A DNA stretch of 57,429 nt, from assembly GCF_007673525.1 (NCBI RefSeq), contig NZ_VDZU01000005.1, positions 1 through 57,429 on the forward strand. Direction: 5' to 3'. Position 1 is the first letter of the stretch. Every line of letters starts with the position of its first letter. The translations under genes and the position numbers were made by a program. This DNA comes from Fictibacillus phosphorivorans. GTDB lineage: Bacteria > Bacillota > Bacilli > Bacillales > Fictibacillaceae. Positions 24,367 to 33,481 of the stretch are shown piece after piece. The notes under the pieces were generated by a model that ran no database searches, had not been told where the DNA came from, and saw only the letters and a list, made by a program, of their open reading frames with translations.

Positions 24367-24425
24367 TCTGTTATCCCAATTGTGTATAATGTTTATAAGA
24401 CAATTGAAGGTAAGGTGAACATAGA

Positions 24426-24986
24426 GTGAAATTGTTTATAGGGCTCGGGAATCCAGGATCTCGTTTTGATGGTACCCGACATAATATAGGTTTTGAAGTC
24501 ATCGATACATTATCGGACTCCTTAAACATCCCCCTGCAGCAAACAAAGTTTAAAGGAATTTACGGAACAGGTGTAGTTAAGGGAGAGAAAGTCTTCTTAT
24601 TAAAACCGTTAACGTATATGAATTTATCTGGAGAATGTATAGGACCTTTCATGGACTATTTTCAGATTCCATTAGAAGACATGATTGTCGTGTACGATGA
24701 TCTCGATACGATTCCAGGAAAATTAAGACTTCGTACAAAGGGGAGCGCAGGAGGGCATAACGGAATAAAATCCATGATCGCTCACCTTGGTACGCAAGAA
24801 TTTAAAAGAATCCGATTTGGTATCGGACGCCCTACGAACCAACAGCCCGTTCCAGATTTCGTATTAAATCGTTTTTCTAAAGAGGAATCCGTAGATATCG
24901 AAAATGGTATCGATCGATCTGTGAAAGCGTGTGAAGCTTTTCTAGACACATCATTTGATAAAGTTATGAATAAGTTTAACGGCTAA
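24426..24986 (+). CDS. pth: Peptidyl-tRNA hydrolase
   Basis: Releases peptides from peptidyl-tRNA that drops off ribosomes. The 186-residue product has GLGNPGSRFDGTRHNIGFE at the N-terminus with the catalytic His (H20 region), KPLTYMNLSG, VVYDDLD (catalytic Asp) and KGSAGGHNGIKS. It starts with GTG at 24426, preceded by AAGGTGA; the family begins MKL(F/I)IGLGNPG, which fixes the start. It is known as spoVC in B. subtilis. Confidence 0.96.
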   Translation: MKLFIGLGNPGSRFDGTRHNIGFEVIDTLSDSLNIPLQQTKFKGIYGTGVVKGEKVFLLKPLTYMNLSGECIGPFMDYFQIPLEDMIVVYDDLDTIPGKLRLRTKGSAGGHNGIKSMIAHLGTQEFKRIRFGIGRPTNQQPVPDFVLNRFSKEESVDIENGIDRSVKACEAFLDTSFDKVMNKFNG

Positions 24987-25050
24987 AGAATAGATTACAC
25001 ATGTTCCGCTCATAATGGTTAGTATAATGCTAACCGAAAGGGGACTGTGC

Positions 25051-25281
25051 ATGGCTATTCATTACCGGTGCAGGCATTGTAAAACACATGTTGGTACGAT
25101 AGACCATCATACTGTTAATGCGGCACAGCTTGGATTTGAAACATTAAGTAACGAAGAACGGCAGGAATTACTCTCCTATAAAGAGAATGGAGATATAGAG
25201 GTTACAACGACATGTGAGGATTGTCAGGATACGCTAGAACGAAATCCGGAGTATCATACACTGAAATCCTTTATTCAATAA
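25051..25281 (+). CDS. fin: Anti-sigma-F factor Fin
   Basis: A 76-residue zinc-type protein matching B. subtilis Fin (YabK) in length and pattern: CRHC near residue 7, CEDC near 51, and the LGFETLSNEERQELLSYKENGD and NPEYHT segments. Fin dampens sigma-F activity so the forespore can switch to sigma-G. I start at ATG 25051 (MAIHYRCRHC), with AAAGGGG before it; earlier in-frame starts add residues not found in the family. A GGTTAGTATA at 25017 resembles a sigma-F -10, but no good -35 was found. Confidence 0.92.
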   Translation: MAIHYRCRHCKTHVGTIDHHTVNAAQLGFETLSNEERQELLSYKENGDIEVTTTCEDCQDTLERNPEYHTLKSFIQ

Positions 25282-25287
25282 GGTAAT

Positions 25288-25326
25288 GCTTTGGCCAAAG
25301 CCTATCTAAGCGGGCCAAAGCCTTTT
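25288..25326 (+). terminator. fin terminator
   Basis: GCTTTGGCC (25288-25296) pairs perfectly with GGCCAAAGC (25313-25321), followed by CTTTTT. Confidence 0.9.
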
Positions 25327-25367
25327 TCTGTTTAAAATAGCTGTTTTTGTATTCCTTTGATGTTTTT

Positions 25368-25503
25368 GAAAGTAGTTGATTTCCGTTTCAGATGCTCGCT
25401 TTCCGCGGGGCAGGCGGTGAGCCCCTTGCCGCGTTGCGCCTTTAAGGGTCTCACCTGACCGCTTGTCCTAGCCGAGAGTCTCGCATCTTACTCTACAATC
25501 AAC
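25368..25503 (-). repeat. GC-rich dyad repeat element, copy R3 (-)
   Basis: GAAAGTAGTTGATTTCCGT...CTCGCTTTCCGCGGGGC...GGTGAGCC...GGTCTCACCTG...GAGTCTCGC...ATCAAC is the reverse orientation of R1 and R2. It fills the fin-mfd gap. Confidence 0.87.
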
Positions 25504-25605
25504 TTATCAATGAAGGGGTTTCTACAGAAATATCCGAAAGCCAAAATTTTAAAGATCACTGTTTATAGAACCAATGACTAGCTCTTGTGAGAGGGGGAGT
25601 AAGAA

Positions 25606-28600
25606 ATGCTTGGATTGAAGAAATATTTTAGTCAGGGAGAAGACTTAAAATCGATAATGGATGGCATCAATGGAGGACTGAAAGAACAACTCGTCGCTGG
25701 TCTTTCAGGTTCTGCCCGAACGATGCTTATCAGCAGTCTTCACGAGAATACAGGAAAACCTCAACTCGTTGTCACCCATAATCTATTTCAAGCACAAAAA
25801 CTATATGAAGATCTAACTTCTCTTTTATCTGAAGATGAAGTTTATTTATATCCTGTAAATGACCTGATCTCATCTGAGATGGCTATATCGAGTCCTGAAT
25901 TAAAAAGCCAAAGAATCGAGGCTTTAAATCAGCTGAGTCGATCTTTTAAAGGTGTCATCATTACGCCTGTTGCTGGGTTAAGACGATACTTGCCACCCGT
26001 TGAAGTTTGGGAAAAAGCTGGTCTTTCTTTTCAGGTAGGTGAAGATATCGATTCAGATGAAGTCTTAAAAAAATTAGTTGCGATGGGTTATGAACGTTCA
26101 TCGATGGTTCAAACACCGGGAGAATTTAGTGTTCGTGGTGGAATTATTGATATTTATCCGCTTACTGAAAAGAACCCTGTTCGAATTGAGCTTTTTGACA
26201 CAGAGATCGACTCTATTCGATATTTTGAAGCAGAAACACAACGTTCACAGGATAAGGTAAAGACAATTTCCATTGCACCAGCTGAAGAACTTATTCTTTT
26301 TGATGAACATTATAACAGCGCTGCAGATCGCATAGATGCCAAGTTAGCTTCTACTTTAAAAAATATCAAAGATGATGCACTTAAAGAAACACTCGTTGAA
26401 AATATCAGCTATGAAACAGGAAGGTTGCGTGAAAAGCAGCAGTTTCAAAGCATGTATAAATACGCATCCCTCTTTTACGATGAACCGGCGAGTCTTTTGC
26501 AATACATATCACCTAATAGCTTAGTGGTAATGGATGAGATCGGCCGTATTCAAGAAACGAGTCAACAGCTAGATAAAGAAGAAGCAGAATGGCAGACAGC
26601 ACTTCTTGAGCATGGAGAGCTGGTACAGGACCTTACGATCTCGCCAGATACAAATGGGTTACTTGGTGATAAAAAGGCGTTTCCTATTATCTATCTATCT
26701 CTGTTCTTAAGACATGTGCCACACACACAGCCTCAAAATATTCTGAACGTAGAATGCAAGAGCATGCAGAATTTCCACGGTCAGATGAATGTATTAAAAG
26801 GTGAGATGGATCGTTGGAAAAAGCTTGGATTTGCGATCGTTTTTATAGCGATGAACAAAGAGCGCGCAACCCGGCTGGAACGGGTACTTGCAGATTATGA
26901 GATGGATGCAGGAATCATTGGAGCAGACCAGAACATTCAGCCGAAAACGAGTCAGATCTTACTTGGAGATCTAGGAAGCGGATTTGAATCTGTTAAGCAA
27001 AAGCTCGTTGTAATCACAGAAGAAGAAGTATTTACGAAAAAAGCGAAACGTCCTGCAAGAAAACAGAAGATGACGAACGCAGAGCGAATCAAGAGCTACT
27101 CTGAATTAAAAGTTGGCGATTATGTCGTTCACGTGAATCATGGGATCGGTAAATACTTAGGAATTGAAACGCTTGAGATCAAAGGGGTCCATAAAGATTA
27201 TCTGCATATTAAATATTCCGGAAACGATAAGCTTTATGTGCCGGTTGAACAGATCGACCAAGTTCAAAAATATGTAGGCTCTGAAGGCAAAGAACCAAAG
27301 ATTTACTCTCTTGGCGGTAGTGATTGGAAGAAAGTTAAGAGCAGAGTTAAGTCTTCGGTTCAAGATATTGCGGATGATCTCATCAAGCTTTATGCAGAGC
27401 GTGAAGCGAGCAGAGGTTACGCTTTTGCTGAAGATGGTGCCGAACAGAGTGAGTTTGAGGGAAGTTTTCCTTACCAAGAAACGGACGATCAGCTTCGAGC
27501 GATCGAAGAGATCAAAAAAGACATGGAGAGCGTTCGTCCGATGGATCGTCTGCTTTGTGGAGATGTAGGTTACGGAAAAACGGAAGTGTCGATACGTGCG
27601 GCGTTTAAGGCGATCATGGACGGTAAGCAAGTGGCGTTCCTTGTTCCTACAACTATCTTAGCTCAGCAGCATTTTGAAACGTTTCGTGAGCGGTTTTCTG
27701 AGTTTCCGATCACGATTGGAAGCTTAAGTCGTTTTCGATCTAAAAAAGAGCAAAACGAAGTGCTAAAAGGCTTAAAAGCAGGTACGGTCGATATCGCGAT
27801 CGGCACACACCGCTTGCTTTCTAAAGATGTTCAATATAAGGATCTAGGCTTGCTCATCATTGATGAAGAGCAGCGTTTCGGCGTTACGCACAAAGAAAAG
27901 ATCAAAACACTAAAATCAAACGTGGATGTACTTACATTAACGGCAACGCCTATTCCGCGTACACTTCACATGTCGATGCTAGGTGTTCGTGATCTATCTG
28001 TAATTGAAACACCGCCTGAGAATCGTTTCCCGGTTCAAACATATGTGATGGACTATAATGGTTCTCTTGTTCGAGAAGCGATCGAAAGGGAGATGGGTCG
28101 CGGCGGGCAGGTATATTTCTTATATAACCGTGTGGATTCGATAGAACGAATGGCAGAGCAAATCTCGATGCTTGTTCCAGATTGCCGTGTTGCCTATGCT
28201 CACGGTCAGATGTCTGAGAATGAGCTGGAAAGTGTCATGCTGGAGTTCTTAGAAGGAAACTATGATGTGTTAGTATCTACGACGATCATCGAGACGGGTG
28301 TAGATATTCCTAACGTAAATACATTAATCGTGTACGATGCGGATAAGATGGGACTCTCACAGCTTTATCAGTTAAGAGGGCGTGTTGGTCGTTCCAACCG
28401 TGTTGCTTATGCGTATTTTACGTATCAACGAGATAAAGTACTAACAGAAGTTGCGGAAAAACGTCTTCAGGCGATCAAAGAATTTACCGAGTTAGGATCA
28501 GGGTTTAAGATCGCGATGCGAGATCTTTCTATTCGTGGTGCGGGTAACCTTCTAGGTGCCCAGCAACATGGATTTATCGACTCGGTAGGTTTCGATCTAT

Positions 28601-29145
28601 ACTCGCAGATGCTTGAAGAAGCGATTCAAGAAAGGAAAGGCAACAAGCCGAAAGAAGTGGAAGAAGACGTTGACCTTAACATTGAGGTGGATGCTTACAT
28701 TCCGACGAATTATATTGGTGACGAAAAGCAAAAGATCGAGATGTACAAACACGTACGTGCAGCAAAAGCTTTAAAAGATATATCCGATTTGCAAGAGGAA
28801 TTTATCGACCGTTTTGGTGACTACCCAGTAGAAGTCGAATGCTTGCTTTTAGTAGCGGGCATTAAACTCCGTGCAAAACGAGAAGGCGTTAAGCTGATCG
28901 AACAGAAGCAGGATACGGTGAACATGATTCTAAATGAGAAGACAACTTCATTGCTTGATGGCGGAAAGATGTTCGAGATTGCCAATAAGATCGGCAGACA
29001 TGTAAATCTTGGCATGCAGGGTAATCTCATGAAAGTGATTATTAACCGAAAACGAGTAAAAGATTTGGATCTGTTGAAGCAGATTGACCTTTTCCTAAAA
29101 GAAATGAAGCATGCTAGGAAAGAAAAGACAACAAATACACCATAA
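25606..29145 (+). CDS. mfd: Transcription-repair coupling factor Mfd
   Basis: Superfamily 2 DNA translocase that pushes stalled RNA polymerase off DNA and recruits UvrA. The 1179-residue product has the N-terminal UvrB-like module (about 1-330), the RNA polymerase interaction domain (KVGDYVVHVNHGIGKYLG, about 500), and the helicase core with Walker A GDVGYGKTEV near 650, DEEQ, and TATPIPRT. The TRG region (RGRVGRSNRVAYAYF) and the C-terminal D7 domain complete the protein, which is full length. ATG at 25606 follows GAGGGGGAG. Confidence 0.97.
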   Translation: MLGLKKYFSQGEDLKSIMDGINGGLKEQLVAGLSGSARTMLISSLHENTGKPQLVVTHNLFQAQKLYEDLTSLLSEDEVYLYPVNDLISSEMAISSPELKSQRIEALNQLSRSFKGVIITPVAGLRRYLPPVEVWEKAGLSFQVGEDIDSDEVLKKLVAMGYERSSMVQTPGEFSVRGGIIDIYPLTEKNPVRIELFDTEIDSIRYFEAETQRSQDKVKTISIAPAEELILFDEHYNSAADRIDAKLASTLKNIKDDALKETLVENISYETGRLREKQQFQSMYKYASLFYDEPASLLQYISPNSLVVMDEIGRIQETSQQLDKEEAEWQTALLEHGELVQDLTISPDTNGLLGDKKAFPIIYLSLFLRHVPHTQPQNILNVECKSMQNFHGQMNVLKGEMDRWKKLGFAIVFIAMNKERATRLERVLADYEMDAGIIGADQNIQPKTSQILLGDLGSGFESVKQKLVVITEEEVFTKKAKRPARKQKMTNAERIKSYSELKVGDYVVHVNHGIGKYLGIETLEIKGVHKDYLHIKYSGNDKLYVPVEQIDQVQKYVGSEGKEPKIYSLGGSDWKKVKSRVKSSVQDIADDLIKLYAEREASRGYAFAEDGAEQSEFEGSFPYQETDDQLRAIEEIKKDMESVRPMDRLLCGDVGYGKTEVSIRAAFKAIMDGKQVAFLVPTTILAQQHFETFRERFSEFPITIGSLSRFRSKKEQNEVLKGLKAGTVDIAIGTHRLLSKDVQYKDLGLLIIDEEQRFGVTHKEKIKTLKSNVDVLTLTATPIPRTLHMSMLGVRDLSVIETPPENRFPVQTYVMDYNGSLVREAIEREMGRGGQVYFLYNRVDSIERMAEQISMLVPDCRVAYAHGQMSENELESVMLEFLEGNYDVLVSTTIIETGVDIPNVNTLIVYDADKMGLSQLYQLRGRVGRSNRVAYAYFTYQRDKVLTEVAEKRLQAIKEFTELGSGFKIAMRDLSIRGAGNLLGAQQHGFIDSVGFDLYSQMLEEAIQERKGNKPKEVEEDVDLNIEVDAYIPTNYIGDEKQKIEMYKHVRAAKALKDISDLQEEFIDRFGDYPVEVECLLLVAGIKLRAKREGVKLIEQKQDTVNMILNEKTTSLLDGGKMFEIANKIGRHVNLGMQGNLMKVIINRKRVKDLDLLKQIDLFLKEMKHARKEKTTNTP

Positions 29146-29155
29146 ATTATAATAA

Positions 29156-29276
29156 CCCTCTCTTTCGTGAATAGAACAGGAGATGTAACAAATAATAAAC
29201 CTAGGAAATGGAACATTCTTTCAGTGAAGGAACCATTTTGTTACAACAATGATTCATCATCATCCGAAAGAGAGGG
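29156..29276 (+). promoter_or_regulatory. Long nested inverted repeat covering the spoVT ribosome-binding site
   Basis: Outer arms CCCTCTCTTTCG (29156-29167) and CGAAAGAGAGGG (29265-29276) are perfect. Inner arms GTAACAAA and TTTGTTAC (near 29185 and 29237), and ATGGAAC/GAACCAT near the centre, nest inside. The right outer arm carries GAGAGGG, the ribosome-binding site of spoVT. In the mfd read-through RNA this could sequester the site; it may also be a decayed palindromic element. Confidence 0.7.
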
Positions 29277-29286
29277 CATTATCTAT

Positions 29287-29823
29287 ATGAAAGCAACTGG
29301 TATCGTTCGACGTATTGATGACCTCGGGCGCGTTGTCATTCCAAAAGAAATCCGCAGAACACTTCGGATTCGTGAGGGAGACCCGCTTGAGATCTTTGTA
29401 GACAGAGATGGAGAGGTCATTTTAAAGAAGTATTCTCCAATCAATGAGCTTGGAGACTTCGCAAAAGAATATGCAGAGAGCCTTGCAGACAGTACAGGTC
29501 ATGTTGTGTTAATTGCTGACCGTGATACATACATTGCGGTAGCTGGCGGATCCAAGAAAGATTATCACAATAAAAGCATCGGTAAAGTAGTAGAAGCTTC
29601 TATGAGTGACAGAAAGACGTTAGTAGAGCCGAACGGAACGGAAGCTGAGCTGATCGATGGGATTAAAGAAAACACTTCTCACGTGATCGCGCCGATTATC
29701 GCAGGTGGAGACCCAATCGGAGCTGTTGTTATGATTGGTAAAGAAGGAAAGAAGCTTACAGAACTTGAGCAAAAACTTGCTGAAACTGCAGCTGGATTTC
29801 TAGCAAGACAGATGGAGCAATAA
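29287..29823 (+). CDS. spoVT: Stage V sporulation regulator SpoVT
   Basis: A 178-residue AbrB-like forespore regulator that adjusts sigma-G genes, including SASP genes. It has the swapped-hairpin N-terminal DNA-binding domain (MKATGIVRRIDDLGRVVIPKE, about 1-50) and a C-terminal GAF-like domain (about 55-178) ending in FLARQMEQ. I start at ATG 29287, which gives the family length; the open frame extends upstream through a GTG at 29167 but lacks homology there. It follows mfd as in B. subtilis and has its own terminator. Confidence 0.96.
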   Translation: MKATGIVRRIDDLGRVVIPKEIRRTLRIREGDPLEIFVDRDGEVILKKYSPINELGDFAKEYAESLADSTGHVVLIADRDTYIAVAGGSKKDYHNKSIGKVVEASMSDRKTLVEPNGTEAELIDGIKENTSHVIAPIIAGGDPIGAVVMIGKEGKKLTELEQKLAETAAGFLARQMEQ

Positions 29824-29854
29824 GAAAGAGCGGTTTATGCTCTTTCTTTTTTTT
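29824..29854 (+). terminator. spoVT terminator
   Basis: GAAAGAGC (29824-29831) pairs with GCTCTTTC (29839-29846), followed by eight T's. Confidence 0.93.
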
Positions 29855-29961
29855 GCGCTGTTGGAACGAGTAATCCTCCTTATCGCTCTCTTTATGGTAC
29901 CGGAGGAGAATCGCATATCGCAGGGCGATATACACGGACTATGGTATAATACCTTGAATTA

Positions 29962-29992
29962 TGTTCATCCAAAAAGTTGTTCATCCAAAAAG
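29962..29992 (+). repeat. Tandem duplication before yabM
   Basis: TGTTCATCCAAAAAG occurs twice, at 29962-29976 and 29978-29992 (period 16). It lies just after a TATAAT at 29945. No function assigned. Confidence 0.75.
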
Positions 29993-30050
29993 AATGTGTC
30001 GACAATTGTCGTCCCGGGAAATATAAATGCTATAAATTTTGAGGTACTTC

Positions 30051-31637
30051 ATGAAAACAAAGAACTATTCCGTATGGGAAGGGGCTATGCTGCTGACTGC
30101 AGCTGCCATTATCGTTAAATTACTCAGTGTCGTTTATCGGATTCCTTATCAGAACATGACGGGTGATTTTGGATTTTATGTGTTTCAGCAAGCTTATCCG
30201 TTTTATGCGATAGCCGTTGCTATAGCCTTTACAGGTTTTCCGATGGCTCTTTCAAAAATGATCGTGTCAGAGAAGAATAAAGATGATCATTTGATCAAAA
30301 CAGCAGCGTGGACTGCTGTTAGTTTAGGACTAGTATCATTCCTGTTTTTATTTTTAGCGGCACCATTCATGGCACAATGGATGGGAGATTGGCATCTAGA
30401 ACTGCCGATCAAAGTGATATCTGTTCTTTTTCTGTTTATTCCGCTCTCTGCCTTTTTTAGGGGGACCTATCAAGGGTTTGGCGATATGCAATTGACGGCT
30501 GTTTCGCAGTTGATCGAACAGACCATCAGAGTTTCAGGCATCTTACTATTATCTTATTATTTCGTTTTAAAAGGGTATTCCAGTTATGAAACAGGAGCGG
30601 CAGCGCTCTTTGGATCGGTTATCGGTGCGCTCGCATCAGGATTGTTTCTTTTGTACTTTTGGAAAAAAGGTGTAGCGGCTCCCTATGGCTCGAAGGCAAG
30701 ATTTAGTTTTCTATATGCCGCAGAGTTATTAAAAACGAGCATCTATCTGTCATTAAGCGCACTCATCTTAGCGTTGATGCAGCTTGTTGATGCTTTTCTT
30801 TTCGTTAACGTTTGGATAGAAAGCGGCATGAAGGCTTATGATGCAAAACTTTTGAAAGGCGTTTTTGACCGCGGTCAACCTCTTCTTCAGTTAGGAACAG
30901 TGCTAGCCGCATCTGTAGCACTTGCCGTAGTACCAGAGATGGCGTCACTTGCAGCAGAAAAGAAACAAAAAGAGATCCGAACGCTTGCCAAGCTCTCCGT
31001 GAAAATTTCTATCGTTTTTGGCGGGGCAGCGGCAATAGGGCTAATCTTTATAATGAAATACCTCAATGTTATGCTGTTTAAAAATGATGATGGATCGCTT
31101 GCTCTTGCTATCCTTTGTATTTCAATTATTTTTGTATCCATCATCTATACGACCACAGGACTTTTACAAGGAATCGGTCAGGGTCGTTTTGCGGCATACA
31201 CCGTTCTTGTCGCGGTATTGATAAAAATCCTTGGCAACTTGTTGCTCATACCTTCTTTTGGTATGGAAGGGGCAGCTGGATCTACCGTGCTGGCTACAAT
31301 GGCTGCAGCGCTTGCACAACTATTGAAGCTTCAATTCGTTACGAAGTTTCTAACCCGAAGCAGAAAAACAACACTCCTTACACTATTCATCTCTCTGATA
31401 TTGATGGGTGCAGGTGTATGGACATGGATTCATATGACGGAAAACTATATATTCATAGCAGATACTCGCTTTGAAGCGATGTTGATCAGTATCAGTGCTT
31501 CATTTATTGGTGCAGTGATCTATATTCTCTGTATCTCAGTATTTAAAGTGTTTTCTCAAAATGAATGGAACTCGGTCTTTCATTCTATTGGTTTTATTCA
31601 AAAAGTGTTTAAACGTCTTAAAAAAAGGAGACCATGA
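30051..31637 (+). CDS. yabM: MATE/MOP-superfamily polysaccharide-type flippase YabM
   Basis: A 528-residue, highly hydrophobic membrane protein with about 14 predicted transmembrane helices, of the SpoVB/MurJ-like flippase family. B. subtilis YabM is the nearest known relative and has the same position. The substrate is unproven; a lipid-linked cell-wall intermediate is likely. ATG at 30051 (MKTKNYSVWEG) follows GAGG; a TTG at 30039 in frame is too close to conserved sequence to be preferred. It overlaps yabN by the ATGA of its stop. Confidence 0.9.
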   Translation: MKTKNYSVWEGAMLLTAAAIIVKLLSVVYRIPYQNMTGDFGFYVFQQAYPFYAIAVAIAFTGFPMALSKMIVSEKNKDDHLIKTAAWTAVSLGLVSFLFLFLAAPFMAQWMGDWHLELPIKVISVLFLFIPLSAFFRGTYQGFGDMQLTAVSQLIEQTIRVSGILLLSYYFVLKGYSSYETGAAALFGSVIGALASGLFLLYFWKKGVAAPYGSKARFSFLYAAELLKTSIYLSLSALILALMQLVDAFLFVNVWIESGMKAYDAKLLKGVFDRGQPLLQLGTVLAASVALAVVPEMASLAAEKKQKEIRTLAKLSVKISIVFGGAAAIGLIFIMKYLNVMLFKNDDGSLALAILCISIIFVSIIYTTTGLLQGIGQGRFAAYTVLVAVLIKILGNLLLIPSFGMEGAAGSTVLATMAAALAQLLKLQFVTKFLTRSRKTTLLTLFISLILMGAGVWTWIHMTENYIFIADTRFEAMLISISASFIGAVIYILCISVFKVFSQNEWNSVFHSIGFIQKVFKRLKKRRP

Positions 31638-33079
31638 TGACGAAGAACATTACGATTATCGGTTTAGGTGCAGGAGATTTAGACCAGATGACACTTGGCA
31701 TCTACCGCATGTTAGAATCAGCTGAAAAAGTATACGTACGAACGATTCATCACCCTGCGATTGAAGAATTAATGAAGCAAGGAAAGCACTTTGTTGCATT
31801 TGATGAAATCTATGAAAAACATGAAAAGTTTGAACCGGTGTATGAAGAGATTGCTGAAACCTTATTTGCGCAGGCTGAGGTAGAAGGCCATGTCCTTTAT
31901 GCTGTACCAGGCCACCCGTTAGTTGCGGAGCAAGCGGTACAGATTCTTCTTCATAACAGTAAGAGTAAAGGAATCGAGGTTTCGGTAGCTGGCGGAAAGA
32001 GTTTCCTTGATGAAATGTATACGGCTCTAAAGATTGATCCGATTGAAGGGTGCCAGATTCTTGATGGAACTTCATTAAAAAAAGACGAGGTTCAGATCAG
32101 GCATCACCTTGTAATCGTACAAGTATACGATAACTTTATCGCTTCAGAAGTAAAGCTAACTTTGATGGATAAGTATCCCGATGATTATGAAGTAACCATC
32201 GTTACAGCAGCAGGCAGTGCTGAGGAGTCTATTAAAGTAGTACCGCTATATGAGCTAGATCAGTCTGTTACATTGAATAATTTAACTGCCGTGTATGTTC
32301 CTCCGGTAAAAGAAGAAGAACTGTTATACAGAGACTTTGCGTTCTTAAAAAATGTCATTGCTCGACTGCGTGGCCCTGGAGGCTGTCCGTGGGATCAGAA
32401 GCAAACACACGTGACGTTAAAGAAGTATTTGATCGAGGAAGCTTATGAAGTGTTAGAGGCGATTGATGAAGAAGACGACGATGCTCTAGCTGAAGAATTA
32501 GGTGATGTGCTGCTTCAAGTTCTGCTTCACGCACAAATTGGGGAAGATGAAGGCTTCTTTGTTTTAGAAGACGTGATTGAAACGTTAACTGAAAAGATGA
32601 TCCGCCGTCATCCTCACGTTTTTAGCGATGTTTCTGCAGAGGACGCAGATCAGGTTGTTGCAAATTGGGATGCGATTAAATCACAAGAAGCAGGAAAAGA
32701 AGATCGTGATTCTTTATTAGATGGCGTACCAAAGGGAATTCCAGCTATCCAAAAAGCGTTTCTTTATCAAAAAAAGGCAGCGAAAGTTGGCTTCGACTGG
32801 AGAGAAGTTGAACCGGTAGTCGATAAGATCTTAGAAGAATTAAAAGAGTTCCAAGAAGCTGAGGGTGATGAACAGCAAAAAGAATTAGGAGATCTGTTGT
32901 TCTCTGTTGTGAATCTAGCTCGCTTTTACAAGATTGACCCGGAAGAAGCTCTAAATGAAACAAACCGTAAATTCAAGAAGCGCTTCAACTACATCGAGCA
33001 GGAACTAAAGAAGCAAAGTCTCTCTTTTGACGACGTCACTTTAGAAGAAATGGACCGTCTTTGGAACGAGGCAAAATAA
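31634..33079 (+). CDS. yabN: YabN: tetrapyrrole-methylase-like domain fused to MazG pyrophosphohydrolase
   Basis: A 481-residue fusion. Residues about 1-220 form a SAM methyltransferase-like domain (ITIIGLGAGDLDQMTLGIYRML; YAVPGHPLVAEQ). Residues about 235-481 form a tandem MazG domain (LRGPGGCPWDQKQTH; EEAYEVLEAI; EELGDVLLQVLLHAQI) that hydrolyses nucleoside triphosphates to monophosphates, clearing non-canonical or excess NTPs. The activity of the N-terminal part is unknown. Start ATG 31634 overlaps the yabM stop and follows AAGGAG. Confidence 0.94.
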   Translation: MMTKNITIIGLGAGDLDQMTLGIYRMLESAEKVYVRTIHHPAIEELMKQGKHFVAFDEIYEKHEKFEPVYEEIAETLFAQAEVEGHVLYAVPGHPLVAEQAVQILLHNSKSKGIEVSVAGGKSFLDEMYTALKIDPIEGCQILDGTSLKKDEVQIRHHLVIVQVYDNFIASEVKLTLMDKYPDDYEVTIVTAAGSAEESIKVVPLYELDQSVTLNNLTAVYVPPVKEEELLYRDFAFLKNVIARLRGPGGCPWDQKQTHVTLKKYLIEEAYEVLEAIDEEDDDALAEELGDVLLQVLLHAQIGEDEGFFVLEDVIETLTEKMIRRHPHVFSDVSAEDADQVVANWDAIKSQEAGKEDRDSLLDGVPKGIPAIQKAFLYQKKAAKVGFDWREVEPVVDKILEELKEFQEAEGDEQQKELGDLLFSVVNLARFYKIDPEEALNETNRKFKKRFNYIEQELKKQSLSFDDVTLEEMDRLWNEAK

Positions 33080-33124
33080 TTTTTTTTTCAACAAAGAAGG
33101 ATTATAGTGAAAAATAGAGAATAT

Positions 33125-33167
33125 TTTCTCGAGAAATAACATGAAACCCTTAATTATAGGGGGTTTC
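33125..33167 (+). promoter_or_regulatory. Palindrome and hairpin upstream of hup
   Basis: TTTCTCGAGAAA (33125-33136) is a perfect 12-bp palindrome. GAAACCC (33143-33149) and GGGTTTC (33161-33167) form a hairpin without a T tail. They lie in the 127-bp leader of the HU gene, and either could be an operator or an mRNA stabiliser; no regulator is recognised. Confidence 0.5.
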
Positions 33168-33206
33168 TAGCGAAATCTTTGATAGAAACTTTAGGAGGTA
33201 ATTAAA

Positions 33207-33479
33207 ATGAACAAAAATGAATTGGTAACAAATATCTCAGAAAAGTCAGGACTTACTAAGAAAGACGTAGAAACAGTCGTTAATGGCGTAATCGATGAAA
33301 TCACTTCTGCTCTAAAAGACGGAGACAAAGTACAGTTTGTTGGATTCGGAACTTTCGAAACTCGTGAGCGTTCTAGCCGTACTGGCCGCAACCCTCAAAC
33401 AGGTAAAGAAATTCAAATTCCAGCAGCAACTGTTCCGGCATTTAAAGCAGGAAACAAGCTGAAAGAAGCTGTTAAGTAA
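33207..33479 (+). CDS. hup: HU-family DNA-binding protein
   Basis: A 90-residue HU protein: MNKNELVTNISEKSGLTKKDVE, the FGTFETRERSSRTGRNPQTGKEIQIPA beta-arm and the PAFKAGNKLKEAV tail are diagnostic. HU dimers bend and compact DNA. ATG at 33207 follows TAGGAGG. It lies 2 bp upstream of rqcP. B. subtilis keeps its main HU gene (hbs) elsewhere and has none here, so this is a difference from that order, though other Bacillaceae share this placement. Confidence 0.96.
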   Translation: MNKNELVTNISEKSGLTKKDVETVVNGVIDEITSALKDGDKVQFVGFGTFETRERSSRTGRNPQTGKEIQIPAATVPAFKAGNKLKEAVK

Positions 33480-33481
33480 GC

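Noticed and set aside
25015..25050. Longer Fin start at ATG 25015
   Set aside because: The additional 12 residues have no counterpart in the family, and the AAAGGGG site fits the ATG at 25051.
27157..27630. 157-codon open frame on the minus strand inside mfd
   Set aside because: It is antisense to the conserved Mfd core and has no start signals; open only because of codon bias in mfd.
29837..30118. 93-codon open frame between spoVT and yabM
   Set aside because: It begins inside the T run of the spoVT terminator, runs over the yabM start in another frame, has no ribosome-binding site and resembles no family I know.
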